A program made the position numbers and the translations under genes. A stretch of 14,728 bases of DNA from Deltaproteobacteria bacterium (lineage in GTDB: Bacteria; Desulfobacterota; Dissulfuribacteria; Dissulfuribacterales; UBA3076): contig JAUWHV010000086.1 in assembly GCA_030605675.1 (NCBI GenBank), forward strand, positions 1 to 14,728, given 5' to 3'. Positions 13,206-14,728 of the stretch are shown one piece after another (positions within the stretch are counted from its first letter, which is position 1; the number at the start of each line of letters is the position of its first letter). The notes under the pieces are model-generated. The model was not told the origin of the DNA. It worked only from the letters and a program-made list of their open reading frames with translations, and searched no databases.

Positions 13206-14728
13206 TTCACTTCCATAATGACCCCCAAAACAGGCATATGGATCATTGTGGCCATAACGGGACGTGCTGTGGCTTTCTCTACGGCCTTCTGATACAGATC
13301 AAGCTGAGGAGCGTATTGCAGGGCCTGTTCGGACCATTGCTCCATGCGTCCGGGGAAACTCTTGTGATCAATGATCACATAGCCCTGAGGAATTTCCAGA
13401 AGAAGATCAATCCATCCACTGGCCTTTTGATCACCCATTCTCAAATGAACCGGCCATTCCCTGTGCCGGATGGTTTCTTTTCCATAGGTCTTGTCCACGT
13501 AGCCTCGTAACCTGTCACTTGCGGACAGTAAATCTTCCGCTTTCAACCAGGGGGCCCTCCAGTTTTCCATGATCATGCCCGCCATATCCAAACGTTGATT
13601 CCTGGGCTGTGTGGCGTCATCAGCAGCCAGAAAGGCATGCACGGCTTCGCCCAGGACCTGCATATCCGGCTCCCCGGTCAAGGAAAGACGGCCGCCCAGT
13701 CTAACGGTTGAGGAAATTTCAACAGTCCCGGCCAGAGAAGATTCCAGGTGGCTTGGAACAAGCCTGGCAGGCGGATAGTCTCTTTTCTCAGAAATCACAG
13801 CCGAAACGTAGGTCTGTTCCGTTTCTCTGCTCCGCTCACATTCACCGGGTTCATGCCGTGATAGTTTCATTTGAAAGGAATCCCCTCCAATCTTGACCAC
13901 ACTCTCTTCCCCTTCCACCGGCAATGACAGAAGCATTGTACCTGTCTTATCCTTCAGGGAATCCAGCCAGACTGTTGAATTTTTGCCTGCCTCTCGGGCT
14001 GCCAGGACAAGATAATCCCTGGCCCGTGTCATCCCCACATAAAGCAGTCGCATCATTTCTTTCTGCTCCTGCAGGAGGGCTTCGTTCTGCTCATGAGAAT
14101 CGTTTATGGCGCTCTCGAGACCTGTCCCTGTCTTATACTTGTCGTAAGGCCACGGCCAGTAACGAATCCAGCGGTTCTTCAGAGGGTCTCTCGGATCGAA
14201 GTCACTTTTTGGAGCGCTCACATGGACACCAAAGGACCCCGCCCTTTCAGAAGAATGCAAATCGCAAAGGATAACCACGGGCCATTCCAGTCCCTTGGAG
14301 CGATGATATGTAAGGACCTGAACAGCCTTTTCGTCCCGCCCCTCTGCCTGCATGTCCAATTCACCGCCTGTCACGCCTTCACTGAGAAAGGTAACCAGCC
14401 CTGCAGGAGTCCCAGCGCTGCGCTGCACCTGGCATCTGTCCTCGTAGCTTTTGGCCAGAACTCGTAACGTATCTACATTGGCGATCCTCTGTGCACCATC
14501 ACCCCATTGCAAGATGGTTTGGTCAATGGCCGCCGTGCTCAAAGCCAATTCCAGAGCTTCAGAGGGCGTGAGATAAATCAGCTCGTCCCGGTGTGCATCC
14601 AGGTCCCGGATGATAGGCTTTGTGCTCCACGGTCTGTCCTCATTGCTCTCAAGCCACTCTGAAAACCACCGTCCTTCCGGTGGATCTTCGGTAAAATGGA
14701 CGATTTCAGCAGCGGCCAGGCTGTCGGA
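13187..14728 (-). CDS. UvrD/AddA-like helicase-nuclease, C-terminal part (5' end outside window)
   Basis: The frame is open to the window edge (no stop from 14728 to 13190), giving 513 C-terminal residues of a larger protein; TTG 14548 is not its start. It contains superfamily 1 helicase motif V (YHRSKGLEW, codons at 14282-14308) and motif VI (LLYVGMTRARDYLVLA, 14001-14048), then a RecB-type nuclease domain with GEAVHAF (near 13640), WIDLL (near 13405), IIDHK (13361 upward) and YAPQLDLYQ. This combination is that of AddA/RexA-type subunits, which unwind and degrade DNA ends for recombinational repair. ATP-binding motifs I to IV lie outside the window. A partner AddB-like gene is expected upstream of this gene but is not visible. 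The last residues (about KIGTER) are encoded by repeat-like DNA. An exact assignment to addA rather than another UvrD-nuclease fusion is not possible here. Confidence 0.88.
   Translation of the reverse strand, partial: SDSLAAAEIVHFTEDPPEGRWFSEWLESNEDRPWSTKPIIRDLDAHRDELIYLTPSEALELALSTAAIDQTILQWGDGAQRIANVDTLRVLAKSYEDRCQVQRSAGTPAGLVTFLSEGVTGGELDMQAEGRDEKAVQVLTYHRSKGLEWPVVILCDLHSSERAGSFGVHVSAPKSDFDPRDPLKNRWIRYWPWPYDKYKTGTGLESAINDSHEQNEALLQEQKEMMRLLYVGMTRARDYLVLAAREAGKNSTVWLDSLKDKTGTMLLSLPVEGEESVVKIGGDSFQMKLSRHEPGECERSRETEQTYVSAVISEKRDYPPARLVPSHLESSLAGTVEISSTVRLGGRLSLTGEPDMQVLGEAVHAFLAADDATQPRNQRLDMAGMIMENWRAPWLKAEDLLSASDRLRGYVDKTYGKETIRHREWPVHLRMGDQKASGWIDLLLEIPQGYVIIDHKSFPGRMEQWSEQALQYAPQLDLYQKAVEKATARPVMATMIHMPVLGVIMEVKIGTER

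Noticed and set aside
13364..13378. Near-perfect palindrome GTGATCA-a-TGATCAC
   Set aside because: It encodes the nuclease motif IIDHK of the helicase-nuclease. The symmetry follows from Asp/His/Ile codons and there is no regulatory context.

Overview
The window reads as a Gram-negative, probably anaerobic or facultative, environmental bacterium. Supporting signs are an HflK/HflC pair, a periplasmic tetraheme c-type cytochrome, several membrane sensors with two-component partners, and dispersed intergenic repeats of a kind I associate from memory with Desulfobacterota and similar metagenome-derived genomes. That assignment is an inference with low confidence; the window contains no rRNA, tRNA or other marker gene.

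The left part (1-7237) is one rightward gene array: hflK and hflC (4-bp overlap), a tetraheme cytochrome c554-like protein, a two-TM sensory protein with no output domain (its start overlaps the cytochrome gene), a 641-residue membrane histidine kinase with a duplicated extracytoplasmic sensor, a CheY-like receiver one base after the kinase stop, and then, past a repeat-rich gap, a membrane-anchored periplasmic binding protein of the branched-chain amino acid family. Facing it on the minus strand (7290-8192) is a soluble HisKA-type kinase. No transporter permease or DNA-binding regulator is present, so this part looks like sensing and signalling rather than uptake. A plausible reading is envelope quality control (HflKC) followed by redox or ligand sensing.

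An AT-rich, gene-free stretch (8193-8536) separates this from a visibly GC-richer two-gene operon (8537-13167). The first gene encodes a 939-residue fusion of acyl carrier protein, fatty acyl-AMP ligase-like domain and PlsC-type acyltransferase. The second, overlapping it by 13 bp, encodes a 607-residue long-chain acyl-CoA synthetase. Together they could activate free fatty acids, load them onto a built-in carrier and transfer them to a lysophospholipid or other glycerol acceptor.

The right end (13187-14728, minus strand) is the C-terminal part of a UvrD/AddA-like helicase-nuclease that runs off the window. It converges on the acyl-CoA synthetase gene with a 19-bp gap.

Short degenerate repeats sit at three gene borders (about 5850-5960, 8140-8224, 13170-13205). 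In two places they appear to supply the terminal codons of a reading frame.
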